In this document: positions 1 through 8,667 of the stretch, piece by piece
Layout: each line of letters opens with the position of its first letter
Position numbering within the stretch: the stretch's first letter is position 1
Source of the DNA: BOG-908 sp963795825
GTDB lineage: Bacteria > Pseudomonadota > Alphaproteobacteria > Acetobacterales > Acetobacteraceae
Length of the DNA: 64,000 bases
Reading direction: 5' to 3'
Assembly: GCA_963795825.1 (NCBI GenBank)
Contig: CAWCIW010000005.1
Location: forward strand, 496,001-560,000
Program-made: the position numbers and the translations under genes
Notes under the pieces: model-generated
What the model saw: the letters and a program-made list of their open reading frames with translations, nothing else
Databases searched by the model: none
What the model was told of the DNA's origin: nothing

Positions 1-476
1 CACCGTTCGACGCACTCACCATGAACGTCTCCTCGGTCGGCACACGCTCGGCCAGCTCAGCCGTCAGCGGCAACAACCGCAGCCGCGGCACCAGATCCAC
101 CTTGTTCAGCACCAGCCAGATGCGCCGGCCCGAGCCGCGCAGACGGTCCGCGATCATGCCCACCTGGTCGGTGACGCCGGCGCGCGAATCGACCAGCAGC
201 AGGGTGAGGTCGGCGTCGTCCGAGCCGGTCCAGGCGGCGGCCACCATCGCACGGTCCAGCTTGCGCTTCGGCGCGAAAATGCCGGGCGTATCCACCAGCA
301 GGACCTGCGCCGGGCCGCGCAGCAGGATGCCGAGCACGCGGAAGCGGGTGGTCTGCGCTTTCGGGCTGACGATGCTGAGCTTGGCGCCGGCCATGCGGTT
401 GAGCAGGGTGGATTTGCCGGCGTTCGGGGCGCCTACGATGGCTACGAAGCCGCAGCGGGAGTCTCTGGGCGGTCAC
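1..476 (-). CDS. era: GTPase Era, N-terminal part, runs off the window edge, start frameshifted
   Basis: Era is a GTPase that binds the 16S rRNA 3' end and helps 30S maturation. Only the GTPase half is in the window. In order on the minus strand I read G1 GAPNAGKST, G3 DTPGI, G4 NKVD and a G5 SA pair. The frame carrying G1 has a TGA at 473-475 and no ATG, GTG or TTG between that stop and G1, whereas a GTG at 476 is one base out of frame. Removing one base near 466-469 joins this GTG to the G1 frame and gives a normal short N-terminus ending RCGFVAIVG. I infer a one-base indel. It is the third gene of lepB-rnc-era, with a palindromic element between rnc and era. Confidence 0.9.
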
Positions 477-500
477 GTCGATTTCCGATCCGGTAGGGTA

Positions 501-676
501 AGGCAAGCAAGGCCTTCTTTTCTGAAGAAAAGAAGCAAAAGACTTTTGCTCCGACGCTTGCACACGGGCCTGCGCTCTTTCTGCGGGCGCATGCGCTTGC
601 AGAACGGCGCGGGCCTTGGTGCAGGCGGGGGAGCAAAAGTTTTTTGGTCCTTTTTTTCAAAAAAGGACTGCTTGCT
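501..676. repeat. Two-armed palindromic intergenic element A
   Basis: Left arm 501-551 and right arm 631-676 flank a GC-rich core of GACGC..TGCAGGCG type. The left arm is the TC haplotype with CTTC/GAAG stem; the right arm is the TT haplotype with GTCC/GGAC stem. The right arm ends five bases from the rnc stop. It is the only copy with the GACGC core and two different arms. Confidence 0.85.
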
Positions 677-681
677 TCCTA

Positions 682-1446
682 TCACCCCAGCTTCTCCAAC
701 AGATCCGCCGCCGCCGCCCGCTCCGCCATACGCTTCGTGCTCCCCTGCCCCGTCCCCGATTTCCCAAGCCCGCTCACCGTCACCACGAAATGCGGCGCAT
801 GCGACGGCCCGCTGCTCGACTCCACCACATACGCCGGCAACGCCGTACCGCGCGCCAGCACCCGCTCCTGCAACGCGGTCTTGGCATCCTTCGGCGGCTT
901 GATCTGCTGGTCCATCAGCGGCGCCCAGGTCGCACGTATGAACCGCCTGGCCGGCTCCAGCCCGCCATCGAGGAACAGCGCGCCCATCATCGCCTCCATC
1001 GCATCGGCCAGCACGGTGGACAGCTTGCCCACGCCGGCCAGCGCCTCGTTGGCGCCGAGCGTCAGCACACCCGTCAGGCCGATCCGCTCGGCCGCCTCGG
1101 CCACCGTCTCGCGGCTGACCAGATGCGCCAGGCGCGGGCCGAGATGGCCTTCCTGCTCGAGCGGAAACCGTTCGGCCAGCCACTCGGCCATCACCAGGCC
1201 AAGCACCCGGTCGCCCACGAACTCCAGCCGTTCGTTGGAGCCGGCGCCGGTGCTCCTGGCCGATTTGCGGCCGCGGCCTGGCCTGCGGCCGCCCATCGCC
1301 GAGCGGTGCGTGAGCGCCTCGGCCAGCAGGTCGGGCGCTGTGAAACGATGGCCGAGCAGGGCCTCGGCGCGCTGCAGGCGATCGCGCAGCGCGCTGTTGG
1401 CGGCGAGCGAGATGTGTGTCGGAGATTTCGCCTGGTTGGCGCTCAA
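682..1446 (-). CDS. rnc: Ribonuclease III
   Basis: RNase III cleaves double-stranded RNA in rRNA processing and mRNA turnover. The signature NERLEFVGDRVLGL is present, with the second acidic site in the LADAMEAMMGALFLDGG segment, followed by a C-terminal dsRNA-binding domain ending near GSTKRMAERAAAADLLEKLG. I chose the TTG at 1446, which overlaps the lepB TGA (TTGA) and has a purine-rich stretch just upstream inside lepB. It gives 254 residues, a usual family length. The frame stays open to an upstream start at 1506, which would add 20 residues overlapping lepB. A linker rich in Arg and Gly interrupts the region before the signature. Translationally coupled to lepB. Confidence 0.93.
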   Translation of the reverse strand: MSANQAKSPTHISLAANSALRDRLQRAEALLGHRFTAPDLLAEALTHRSAMGGRRPGRGRKSARSTGAGSNERLEFVGDRVLGLVMAEWLAERFPLEQEGHLGPRLAHLVSRETVAEAAERIGLTGVLTLGANEALAGVGKLSTVLADAMEAMMGALFLDGGLEPARRFIRATWAPLMDQQIKPPKDAKTALQERVLARGTALPAYVVESSSGPSHAPHFVVTVSGLGKSGTGQGSTKRMAERAAAADLLEKLG

Positions 1447-2249
1447 CCGACGCCCTTCAGCAGGCGCCCCCAGCGGACTTCCATCGGCCACTCCCAGAAC
1501 TCCCACCAGGGATAGAGGGCATCGAAGCTGAAGAAGATGAATTGCGCGCGGCCGACCACATTTTCCAGCGGCACGAAGCCCAGCCCGTCGACGATGAAGC
1601 GACTATCCGCGGAATTATCGCGATTATCGCCCATCATGAACAGATGGCCGTCGGGGACCACGTATTCGTCGGTGTTGTTGGGATCGAGGTCGCCTATCAT
1701 CATGTGCTGGTCGTCGGCGTATTGCTTGAGGATGTGGTGCGTCACGCCGCCCGGCAGCGCCTCCGAATACTCGGTGCTGTCCACCCGCATGCCGTTCTCG
1801 TCGGACGCGGTCGGGTATTTGCGCAGTTCGGTGCGCGGCACCTCGGTGCCGTTGATGTAGAGCTGGCCCAGTTTCACCTGGATGTGGTCGCCCGGCAGCC
1901 CGATCACCCGCTTGATCCAGTCCTCGCTGGTTTTGCGTGTGTTGCGGAACACCACAACGTCACCGCGATGCGGGTAGCTGCCGGCGATGCGGCCGGAGAA
2001 CAGGTCCGGCGAGAACGGCATCGAGAAGCGCGAGTAGCCGTAGCTGAACTTGCTGACGAAAACGAAGTCGCCGATCAGTAAAGTAGGGATCATCGACCCG
2101 CTGGGGATGTTGAACGGCTCGAACGCCACAGTGCGTATGGTGAGCGCGATCAGGCCGGCATAGACCAGCGTCTTGATGGTCTCGAAGATACCCCCCTCGG
2201 TCTGGGCGGCCGGCTTCTTCGCCGTGTTGGATTTTTGTGTGTAGGACAT
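1443..2249 (-). CDS. lepB: Signal peptidase I
   Basis: A 268-residue membrane-bound serine protease that removes signal peptides from exported proteins. One N-terminal membrane segment (about residues 28-45) is followed by the catalytic Ser in PSGSMIPTL and the catalytic Lys in DWIKRVIGLPGD. Box E, MGDNRDNSADSR, follows. All catalytic elements are intact. The first gene of lepB-rnc-era, an order common in proteobacteria; its stop overlaps the rnc start. Confidence 0.96.
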   Translation of the reverse strand: MSYTQKSNTAKKPAAQTEGGIFETIKTLVYAGLIALTIRTVAFEPFNIPSGSMIPTLLIGDFVFVSKFSYGYSRFSMPFSPDLFSGRIAGSYPHRGDVVVFRNTRKTSEDWIKRVIGLPGDHIQVKLGQLYINGTEVPRTELRKYPTASDENGMRVDSTEYSEALPGGVTHHILKQYADDQHMMIGDLDPNNTDEYVVPDGHLFMMGDNRDNSADSRFIVDGLGFVPLENVVGRAQFIFFSFDALYPWWEFWEWPMEVRWGRLLKGVG

Positions 2250-2366
2250 AGGGCAAAACTGGTCCGGCGGAGCAGGCGTTAGAGCCGCCCAAGCCAGGAA
2301 AAGTCAAGGAAGCCAACCGCAGAACCGCGAGCCAGAAGCACCAGAGGGAGCCATAGTGCAGCCCAG

Positions 2367-2415
2367 GAGCAAAAGTCTTTTGCTTCTTTTCTTCAGAAAA
2401 GAAGGCCTTGCCTTG
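2367..2415. repeat. Single palindromic arm B
   Basis: One arm of the intergenic element family, TC haplotype with CTTC/GAAG stem, lying one base from the stop codon of the ClC-type gene and upstream of lepB. No second arm or core is seen. Confidence 0.75.
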
Positions 2416-2416
2416 C

Positions 2417-4252
2417 CTACTCCCCGCTAAGATCCCGCCGGCGCCGCTCCAGCTCCTCGCTATACCGCCGCAGCGCATGCTGCTCGGTCAGCAAGCCCAG
2501 GATGTGCCGGCTCTCCGCCCCGTCGACCACCGCGAGCGCATCGGCCTCCGCCGTCTCGAACAAGGTGGCTGCCTCCTTCACCGTCATCTGCGGCGTCAGC
2601 ATGGCGCGCGTATGGTGCAGTATCTCGCCGACCGTCCCCACCCCCTCCTCGGCGGCATGGGCGTCCGCCACGAACGCGATGCCGGCGTAGCGGTCCGCCT
2701 CGTCGATCACCAGCACCCGGGTGACCGAGCCCAGCGGATATTGCCGGCGGAACGCGGACAGCGTGGTGGCCATGCTGACCGGGCGCACGTCGCGCCGCAT
2801 CATCCGGCCCACCGTCAGGCTGCGTATCCAGCCGACATCGACGGCGCTGCGTATGCTCTCGCCGCGTAGATGGAAGCGCCAGGTTGCGAACGAGTAGCCG
2901 AAGGTGCGCCGCACCGTGAGCGACGAGACTACCGCGGCGGCCAGCACCACGACGGTCAGCGGCAGGCTTCCGGTGCTCTCGAGCGCCAGGAACGTCATCG
3001 TCAGCGGACCGCCCACGATGGCCACCGCCATGCCGCTCATGCCGATGAGCCCGTAGGCGGCATCGGGGAACACCGGCACCGGCGAGATCAGCAGCATCAC
3101 CGCGGCGAACGCCTTGCCCAGCATGGCGCCGAGGAACAGCGAGGCGAAGAACAGCCCGCCGCGGAAGCCGGAGCCGAGCGAGATGGCGGAGGCCACCGAT
3201 TTCAGCACCAGCAGCAGCAGCAGCGTGGCAAGCGGCAACCCCGCGGTCAGGGCGCCGCGCAGTGCGCCGTGCCCGGCCGAGAGCACCGCCGGCGTGATAC
3301 AGGCCATCAGGCCGAGCGCCAGCCCGCCGACGGCCGGCCGCGACCAGACCGGCACCCGTATGCGGCTGAACGCGCGCTCGGTGAGCGTCACGCCATACAT
3401 GATGGCGATACCGGCGCCGGCGCAGAGCATGCCGAGCGCTATCACCGGCACGAAATCGGCGGTGACGATGCCGGGCGGCATGGGGATGTTGTAGCCTGGC
3501 TCGTCGCCCAGGATGAAGCGCTGCACCATCACCGCGCTGATCGAGGCGGCCACCACAGGCGCCAGCGTGGCCAGCGAATACGTGCCGATCACCAGCTCGA
3601 AGGCGTAGAAGGCGCCGGTGAGCGGGGCGTTGAAGGCTGCAGCGATGGCCGCCGCCGCGCCGCAGCCGACCAGCAGGCGCAGATCGGTCCGGCGCACCCG
3701 GAAGGCCCGGCCGAGGCGCGAGCCGACCGCGGCGCCGATCTGGGTGTAGCCGGCTTCCAACCCCACCGAGGCGCCCACGCCGTTGCTGAGCAGCGTCTGG
3801 CTCACGACGATCAGGCTGTCGCGCATCGACATCCTGCCGCCGTACAGCGCGTTGGCTTCGATCGGGTCCACCACGCGGCGCGGCGACCAGCGCGCCACGG
3901 CGGCGGCCAGCAGGCCCACGCAAAGCCCGCCGAACACCGGCACGGCGATGGCCAGCACGGGCGGCAGATGGGTCTGGGCGGAGAGCCTGGCGCCGGCGGG
4001 GAGGAAATAGAGGATCTCGTGGGCGAGCTGGGTGGCCTGGTTCATCGCCACCACGATCAGGCCGGCGGCGGCGCCGAGCGTGGCGGCGAGCACCACGAGG
4101 AATATCTCGTCGCCGCGCACCAGGGCGCGCAGGGATTGCGGCGCCTGCACGGCCATGTCGCTCAGGCCGCGGCGCCAGCGTAGGCTGCGGGCTAGCTGTG
4201 CGGTTCCGTTTGTCGGCGGCATTGGGCGGGATTCCGGGGTGCTTGTAAGCAA
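2417..4252 (-). CDS. ClC-family chloride channel/transporter with C-terminal CBS pair
   Basis: A 611-residue membrane protein. Roughly residues 45-440 form the ClC core with about ten hydrophobic segments, including the GLEAG segment carrying the likely gating Glu, an NAPLTGAFYAFE segment and GSGFRGGLFFASLFLGAMLG, which matches the family's pore region. The canonical GSGIP string is not conserved (DPIEANALYGG instead). Residues of about 475-600 form two CBS-like repeats that usually sense nucleotides. A second ATG eleven codons in may be the true start. It is divergent from the quinone oxidoreductase gene, with element C between the two starts. Whether it is a channel or a Cl-/H+ exchanger cannot be told from the sequence alone. 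Confidence 0.88.
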   Translation of the reverse strand: MLTSTPESRPMPPTNGTAQLARSLRWRRGLSDMAVQAPQSLRALVRGDEIFLVVLAATLGAAAGLIVVAMNQATQLAHEILYFLPAGARLSAQTHLPPVLAIAVPVFGGLCVGLLAAAVARWSPRRVVDPIEANALYGGRMSMRDSLIVVSQTLLSNGVGASVGLEAGYTQIGAAVGSRLGRAFRVRRTDLRLLVGCGAAAAIAAAFNAPLTGAFYAFELVIGTYSLATLAPVVAASISAVMVQRFILGDEPGYNIPMPPGIVTADFVPVIALGMLCAGAGIAIMYGVTLTERAFSRIRVPVWSRPAVGGLALGLMACITPAVLSAGHGALRGALTAGLPLATLLLLLVLKSVASAISLGSGFRGGLFFASLFLGAMLGKAFAAVMLLISPVPVFPDAAYGLIGMSGMAVAIVGGPLTMTFLALESTGSLPLTVVVLAAAVVSSLTVRRTFGYSFATWRFHLRGESIRSAVDVGWIRSLTVGRMMRRDVRPVSMATTLSAFRRQYPLGSVTRVLVIDEADRYAGIAFVADAHAAEEGVGTVGEILHHTRAMLTPQMTVKEAATLFETAEADALAVVDGAESRHILGLLTEQHALRRYSEELERRRRDLSGE

Positions 4253-4408
4253 GCAAGGCCTTCTTTTTTGAAAAAAAGAAGCAAAAAACTTTTGCTATGA
4301 CGCCTGCGGTTGCGTTCGCGTTTGCCGAAGAACGGATGCGGCTGCACCAAATGCGTCATAGCAAAAGTTTTTTGCTTCTTTTTTTCAAAAAAGAAGGCCT
4401 TCCTTCCT
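4248..4408. repeat. Two-armed palindromic element C in a divergent intergenic region
   Basis: Both arms are TT haplotype with CTTC/GAAG stems, so the whole element can fold into one long hairpin. The core has ATGACGC..GCGTCAT ends. It lies between two divergent start codons (4252 and 4431), so it cannot be acting simply as a terminator of these two genes. Confidence 0.85.
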
Positions 4409-4430
4409 GGCCCTCCAAGGACAAAAAATA

Positions 4431-5426
4431 ATGCGTCAGATCGACATGACAGGTCCGGGCGGCCCCGAAGTGATGCGCGTGACAGACGCGCCCGTGCCGC
4501 AAGCCGGCCCCGGCGAGGTGCTGATACGCGTGGCCGCAGCCGGCGTGAACCGGCCCGACGTGGCGCAGCGCAGCGGCACCTACCCGCCGCCGCCCGGCGC
4601 CAGCCCGGTGCTCGGGCTCGAAGTGGCCGGCGAGATCGTGGCTTTGGGCGAGGGTGTGGCCGATCTGCGCCTGGGCGAGCAGGTGTGCGCGCTGGTGAAT
4701 GGCGGCGGCTATGCGGAATTCTGCGTGGCGCCTGCGGGCCAGTGCCTGCCCTGGCCGGCGGGCTACGACGCGGTGCGCGCGGCGGCGTTGCCCGAGACGT
4801 TCTTCACCGTTTGGGCGAATTTGTTCGGGCCCGGCCTGCCCTCCGGCGGGCATCTGCAGGCGGGGCAGAGCGTGCTGATACATGGCGGCAGCAGCGGCAT
4901 CGGCACCACGGCGATCCAGTTGGCGCGCGCGTTCGGCGCGCGGGTGTTCGTCACCGCGGGATCGGCGGACAAATGCGCGGCCTGCGTGGCGCTGGGGGCC
5001 GAGGCGGCGATCGACTACAAGACCGAGGATTTCGTGGCGCGCATCCAGGCGCTGACCGACGGGCGCGGCGTGGACGTGGTGCTCGATATGGTGGCGGGCG
5101 GGTATCTCTCGCGCAACACGCAGGTGCTCGCGCGCGACGGCCGGCTCGTGGTGATCGCGGTGCAGGGCGGCCTGCGCGATCCGGATTTCAACATCGCGCT
5201 AATGATGATGAAGCGGCTGGTAATTACCGGCTCCACGATGCGGCCGCGCACGGCGGCGGAAAAGGCGGCGTTGCGCGACGGGTTGCTGGCGGAGGTCTGG
5301 CCGTTGTTGGATGCGGGGCGGTGCGCGCCTGTGGTGCATGGGGTGTTTGCTTTGGAGGATGTGGGCGCGGCGCATCGGTTGATGGAGAGCAGCGCGCATA
5401 TCGGTAAGATCGTGTTGGTGACATGA
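4431..5426 (+). CDS. NAD(P)H quinone oxidoreductase, PIG3-like
   Basis: A 331-residue zinc-independent member of the medium-chain dehydrogenase/reductase superfamily. The N-terminal GroES-like fold contains GVNRPDVAQRSGTYPPPPG, typical of the PIG3 group, and the nucleotide-binding domain has IHGGSSGIGTTAIQLA. No structural zinc Cys cluster is seen. It probably reduces quinones with NADPH; the physiological substrate is unknown. The start ATG follows a purine-rich AAGGAC about nine bases upstream and lies just beyond element C. Confidence 0.9.
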   Translation: MRQIDMTGPGGPEVMRVTDAPVPQAGPGEVLIRVAAAGVNRPDVAQRSGTYPPPPGASPVLGLEVAGEIVALGEGVADLRLGEQVCALVNGGGYAEFCVAPAGQCLPWPAGYDAVRAAALPETFFTVWANLFGPGLPSGGHLQAGQSVLIHGGSSGIGTTAIQLARAFGARVFVTAGSADKCAACVALGAEAAIDYKTEDFVARIQALTDGRGVDVVLDMVAGGYLSRNTQVLARDGRLVVIAVQGGLRDPDFNIALMMMKRLVITGSTMRPRTAAEKAALRDGLLAEVWPLLDAGRCAPVVHGVFALEDVGAAHRLMESSAHIGKIVLVT

Positions 5427-5558
5427 AGCAAGCAAGGCCTTCTTTTTCGAAAAAAAGAAGCAAAAAGCTTTTGCTCCCTGTCGGGTGGTGCGGAGAGGCG
5501 CGCGACAGCCGAGTCAAAAGTCTTTTGCTTCTTTTCTTCAGAAAAGAAGGCCTTGCTT
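5427..5558. repeat. Two-armed palindromic element D
   Basis: Begins directly after the stop codon at 5424-5426. The left arm is CT haplotype, the right arm TC haplotype, both with CTTC/GAAG stems, around a CCCTGTCGGG-type core that is only partly symmetric here. The right arm's AGAAGG serves as the only Shine-Dalgarno-like sequence for the next gene. Confidence 0.85.
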
Positions 5559-5561
5559 CCC

Positions 5562-6335
5562 TTGTCTGACATCTTGCTGAACGCGGCAGAAACCGGCGCC
5601 GGCACGCCCGTATGCCTGCTCCACGGCCTGTTCGGCCGCAAACAAAACTTCGGTGTGCTGGCCAGGCATCTTGCTTCGAGCCACCGGGTGATATCCCTGG
5701 ATCTGCGCAATCACGGTGCCAGCCCGCATGTCGCCGGCATGGCTTACACGGACATGGCGAGCGATGTCTTGCATACCTTGGGCGCGCTGGATGCGCTGCC
5801 GTGCGGCATTGTCGGGCATTCCATGGGTGGCAAGGTGGCGATGGCCGCTGCGCTCATGCGGCCGGAGTCGGTGTCGCGGTTGGTGGTGGCCGATATCGCG
5901 CCGGTGTCGTATCGCCATCACAACGCGGGGGTTGCCGCGGCTTTGCAGGCGCTGGATCTGTCGCCGGAGCTGGACAGGCGGAGCGCGGATCTGGCGTTAG
6001 CTGGTGCGGTGCCGGACAAGGCGGTGCGCGCTTTCCTGTTGCAGAACCTGGTGTTCGGCGCGGCGCCGGCGTGGCGGATCGGGTTGTCGGAGATTGCGGC
6101 CGGTATGTCCGAGATTGAGGGTTGGCCGGCGGCGCTATCCGCGCGGCGCTATGCCGGGCCGGCGTTGTTCATCGCCGGTGGGCTGTCGGATTATGTGGGC
6201 GCCGAGGGGCTGCAGGCGATCGGCGCGATCTTTTCGCGGGCGCGGGTGGTGACGTTGGCGGAGGCGGGCCATTGGGTGCATGCGGACCAGGCGGCGCGGT
6301 TTGGCGAACTGGTGGCGGCGTTTCTGACGGATTAG
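5562..6335 (+). CDS. Alpha/beta hydrolase, YbfF-like esterase
   Basis: About 257 residues. The nucleophile elbow GHSMGGKVAMA holds the catalytic Ser, the oxyanion region LLHGLFGRKQNFG is near the N-terminus, and the catalytic His is in EAGHWVHADQ near the C-terminus; the acid is probably in the GGLSDYVG segment. Family members are thioesterases or carboxylesterases of broad specificity. No ATG lies upstream: the likely start is the TTG at 5562 (TTG at 5553 is also in frame), preceded by AGAAGG supplied by the palindromic arm. Followed by element E and convergent with the next gene. Confidence 0.87.
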   Translation: MSDILLNAAETGAGTPVCLLHGLFGRKQNFGVLARHLASSHRVISLDLRNHGASPHVAGMAYTDMASDVLHTLGALDALPCGIVGHSMGGKVAMAAALMRPESVSRLVVADIAPVSYRHHNAGVAAALQALDLSPELDRRSADLALAGAVPDKAVRAFLLQNLVFGAAPAWRIGLSEIAAGMSEIEGWPAALSARRYAGPALFIAGGLSDYVGAEGLQAIGAIFSRARVVTLAEAGHWVHADQAARFGELVAAFLTD

Positions 6336-6360
6336 GTTTGTTGCGTGTTCGACAAGGAAG

Positions 6361-6530
6361 AAAGCAGTCCTTTTTCGAGAAAAAGGACCAAAAAGCTTTT
6401 GCTCCGACGCCTGCACCGCGGCTAACTCTCGTTTTGCAAGCCGATGCGGTTGCAGTGACATTGTAGAGCGTCGTGCAGGCGTCGGGATAAAAGCTTTTTG
6501 GTCCTTTTTCTCGAAAAAGGACTGCTTTCT
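6361..6530. repeat. Two-armed palindromic element E between convergent genes
   Basis: Both arms are CT haplotype with GTCC/GGAC stems; the core is GACGCCTGCA..TGCAGGCGTC. The element fills the gap between two converging genes (6335 and 6564), a position suited to a bidirectional terminator. Confidence 0.87.
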
Positions 6531-6563
6531 CGCTGACTGTCAGTCGCTCCGCACTGCGCAATC

Positions 6564-6965
6564 TCAGATCCACCGATCCCCTGGCCCCGACACATAATCT
6601 CTGAAAACATACCGCCACGGGATCAGCATCGGAAACACCACCGCCACCAGACAGGCAACAACGGTCGACGCGGTGTCCTCGTCCATCCTCCCCGCCATCC
6701 AAAGCGGGTATGCCACGATCGCCAGCCACAACGCCTTCCAGGTAATTTCGAACAACAACAGAGGCAGCATCCGCACCGGATAGCGCAGGCCGATTATCGC
6801 CAGCAGCGAGATCGCGGCGAGCATGCATTGCACCACGCCCTGCATGAGTTCCCACGGCCTGTTGTGATGGATGATACCTGGCCAGACCTGCACACCGAGG
6901 CCGACGACCAGCAGCAGATAGCCGGCTCTCAGCGCGTAGAGGCGCCACAATCCAATAGCGGGCAT
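6564..6965 (-). CDS. Small integral membrane protein of unknown function
   Basis: A 133-residue protein with four predicted membrane segments (about residues 8-27, 37-60, 64-82 and 92-110) and short polar loops. I recognise no catalytic motif. I chose the ATG at 6965 because AGGGG stands seven bases upstream; an ATG at 6998 in the same frame would overlap the previous gene by 11 bp. It is the last gene of a minus-strand cassette led by the ArsR-type regulator at 7256-7591, so it is probably controlled by that regulator. Confidence 0.7.
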   Translation of the reverse strand: MPAIGLWRLYALRAGYLLLVVGLGVQVWPGIIHHNRPWELMQGVVQCMLAAISLLAIIGLRYPVRMLPLLLFEITWKALWLAIVAYPLWMAGRMDEDTASTVVACLVAVVFPMLIPWRYVFRDYVSGPGDRWI

Positions 6966-6987
6966 GTTCTGGCCCCTGGAGACACGC

Positions 6988-7245
6988 TCAACCGACATCT
7001 TTAAGCACCGTTTCGATCGCGCCGATGCGCTGGCGCACATCCGCCATGGCCGTCTGTATGGAAGAGAGGGCTGCCGCCATCTCGGTCTGCGCGGATGCGG
7101 TCTGCTGCGCGATGCGACGGTAGGCGTCGTCATGGGCCAGTTGCGCGCGCGCCTGCACGGCGGCGGAGATCGCGCGCATGCCGAACACCAGAAGAATCGT
7201 CGCGAATGGCAGGCATATCGTGAAAACATACAGGTTTTGGGACAT
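6988..7245 (-). CDS. Small single-pass membrane protein with coiled-coil tail
   Basis: 85 residues: an N-terminal membrane segment (about residues 5-25), then an Ala/Gln/Glu-rich helical tail with heptad-like spacing. No family is recognised. It sits between the ArsR-type regulator (10 bp gap) and the four-helix membrane protein, which suggests a three-gene operon. Function unknown; anchoring or regulating the neighbouring membrane protein is only a guess. Confidence 0.65.
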   Translation of the reverse strand: MSQNLYVFTICLPFATILLVFGMRAISAAVQARAQLAHDDAYRRIAQQTASAQTEMAAALSSIQTAMADVRQRIGAIETVLKDVG

Positions 7246-7255
7246 GGCGGACCTT

Positions 7256-7591
7256 CTACTTCTCGGGTTTCAGCGTGAGGGAAGCTGCCGCTTTGGCGAT
7301 CGCCGCGGGGGTGAGCTGCACGGCGAAAGCGGTGGTGTCGAAAAAATTGAGCGCCTTGCCGTCCGGCGACAATTCGAGCTGGCTGGTGACCAGGCCGGCT
7401 TCTTCGAGTTTTTGCAGGTGCAGATGCAGGAGCGGCCGGCTGATGCCGATCTCGCGCGCCAACTGGCTGATGTAATTACGCCCGCCTGTGGTCAGGGCGG
7501 CGATGATACGCAGGCGATGGGGGTTGGCGAGCGCTGCCAGCATGGCCAGCAGGCAGTCTCCGTCGGCAAAATCCTGCTCACGTTCTGACAT
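7256..7591 (-). CDS. ArsR-type winged-helix transcriptional regulator
   Basis: 111 residues. The winged-helix domain spans about residues 12-80: LANPHRLRIIAALTTGG leads into YISQLAREIGISRPLLHLHLQKLEEAGLV, the family's usual DNA-recognition pattern. I see no Cys metal-binding box in the recognition helix (the only Cys is at residue 13), so metal sensing of the classical ArsR kind is not indicated. The start codon lies inside a 38-bp palindrome, which implies autoregulation. First gene of a cassette with two small membrane proteins. Confidence 0.85.
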   Translation of the reverse strand: MSEREQDFADGDCLLAMLAALANPHRLRIIAALTTGGRNYISQLAREIGISRPLLHLHLQKLEEAGLVTSQLELSPDGKALNFFDTTAFAVQLTPAAIAKAAASLTLKPEK

Positions 7592-7620
7592 GCGTCAGAT
7601 ATATCTTACGCATGTCAGAA
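7583..7620. promoter_or_regulatory. 38-bp near-perfect palindrome over the ArsR-type start codon
   Basis: Arms TTCTGACATGCGT (7583-7595) and ACGCATGTCAGAA (7608-7620) are exact reverse complements; the centre AGATATATCT is itself palindromic. Only the pair 7596/7607 is mismatched. The ATG of the regulator (7591 to 7589) is inside the left arm. This is the form expected of an autoregulatory operator for a dimeric winged-helix protein. Confidence 0.8.
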
Positions 7621-7728
7621 CAGCAAGCTAAATCGCCAGCCGGCAACCCGGCAGCCAAGACAGTTTCATTTACAAAACCAAAGTTATCCGGACGAAGCGC
7701 GTATCCAGCCAGCCCGCGACAGCATCCC

Positions 7729-7775
7729 TCAAAAGTTTTTTGCTTCTTTTTTACAAAAAAGAAGGCCTTCCTTCC
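7729..7775. repeat. Single palindromic arm F
   Basis: One arm, TT haplotype with CTTC/GAAG stem and AC instead of TC in the loop, ending ten bases from the echA-like stop codon. Confidence 0.75.
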
Positions 7776-7784
7776 CTCGCTTGC

Positions 7785-8667
7785 CTACTTCGCCCACCCC
7801 TCAAAAAACGCCGGCATCTCGGAAGCCCGAGACCCGAAAACCGCATCCCGCTTCTCCTGAAAGGCCAGAACGCCCTCCTTCCCATCCGCCTGGCTCACGT
7901 AGAACATCGCCAGCGAATCCACCCGATGCGCCTCCACCGGGTGCGCCATGGCCGCATTGCGCCACAGCATCGCGCGGGTGAACGCCACCGCCACAGGCGA
8001 GCGTTTCGCGATCAGCCGCGCGGCGAAAGCCTGCGCGTCCGCCAGCAGATTTTCCGGCGCGTGCACCGAGCGCAGCAGTCCGCCGCGCAGGCCCTCCGCG
8101 GCGTCGAAGATGTCCGCCGTGTAGCACCATTCCAGCGCCTGCTGCATGCCCACGAGCCGCGGCAGGAACCAGCTCGAGCAGGCTTCCGGCACGATGCCGA
8201 GGCGGCCGAACACGAAGCCGATGCGCGCCTTTTCCGACGCCATGCGGAAATCCGCGGCCAAAGTCATGGTGGCGCCCACGCCCACCGCCGCACCGTTGAT
8301 CGCGGCGATCACCGGCTTGCGGCAGGCGAAGATCGCCAGCGTCACGCGGCCGCCGGTATCGCGCACGCCGGCGACGATGGCCGGATCTTCGAGGCGGTCC
8401 GTCATAGTCGGCCAGGTCCGGCGCCTGCGTCTCGTCCAGGCCGAACACGTTGGGGCCGTCCACCGCAAGGTCCATGCCGGCGCAGAACGCGCGGCCGGCG
8501 CCGGTCAGCACCACGGCGCCCACGCTATCGTCCAGGCTGGCCGCCTCGAAGGCGGCGATCAGTTCGGTGGCCATTTCCACGGTAAAGGCGTTGAGCTGCG
8601 CCGGCCGGTTCAGGGTGATGGTCTGCACACGGTCGTGCAGGTCGATGGTGAGTGTCGCGTAGGCCAT
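7785..8667 (-). CDS. Enoyl-CoA hydratase/isomerase family protein, frameshifted
   Basis: A crotonase-fold protein of about 290 residues that hydrates or isomerises acyl-CoA esters in fatty acid breakdown. The N-terminal part starts at the ATG 8665-8667 and carries LNRPAQLNAF and the oxyanion segment GAGRAFCAGMDL; after residue 90 or so the reading frame moves, and the second part carries KPVIAAINGAAVGVGATMTLAADFRMA and the C-terminal trimerisation region. The two parts meet near 8396-8403, where one extra base (GACGGACC) explains the break. With that base removed the protein is complete. Divergent from ntrY. Confidence 0.85.

Noticed and set aside
2870..4183. Plus-strand open frame (437 codons) opposite the ClC-type gene
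   Set aside because: Antisense to an intact membrane protein; His/Gln/Gly-rich composition typical of shadow frames.
7612..7860. Plus-strand frame of 82 codons starting in the palindromic operator
   Set aside because: Its ATGTCAGAA start is only the mirror image of the regulator's start within the palindrome; it then runs through a repeat arm and into the antisense of the enoyl-CoA hydratase gene.
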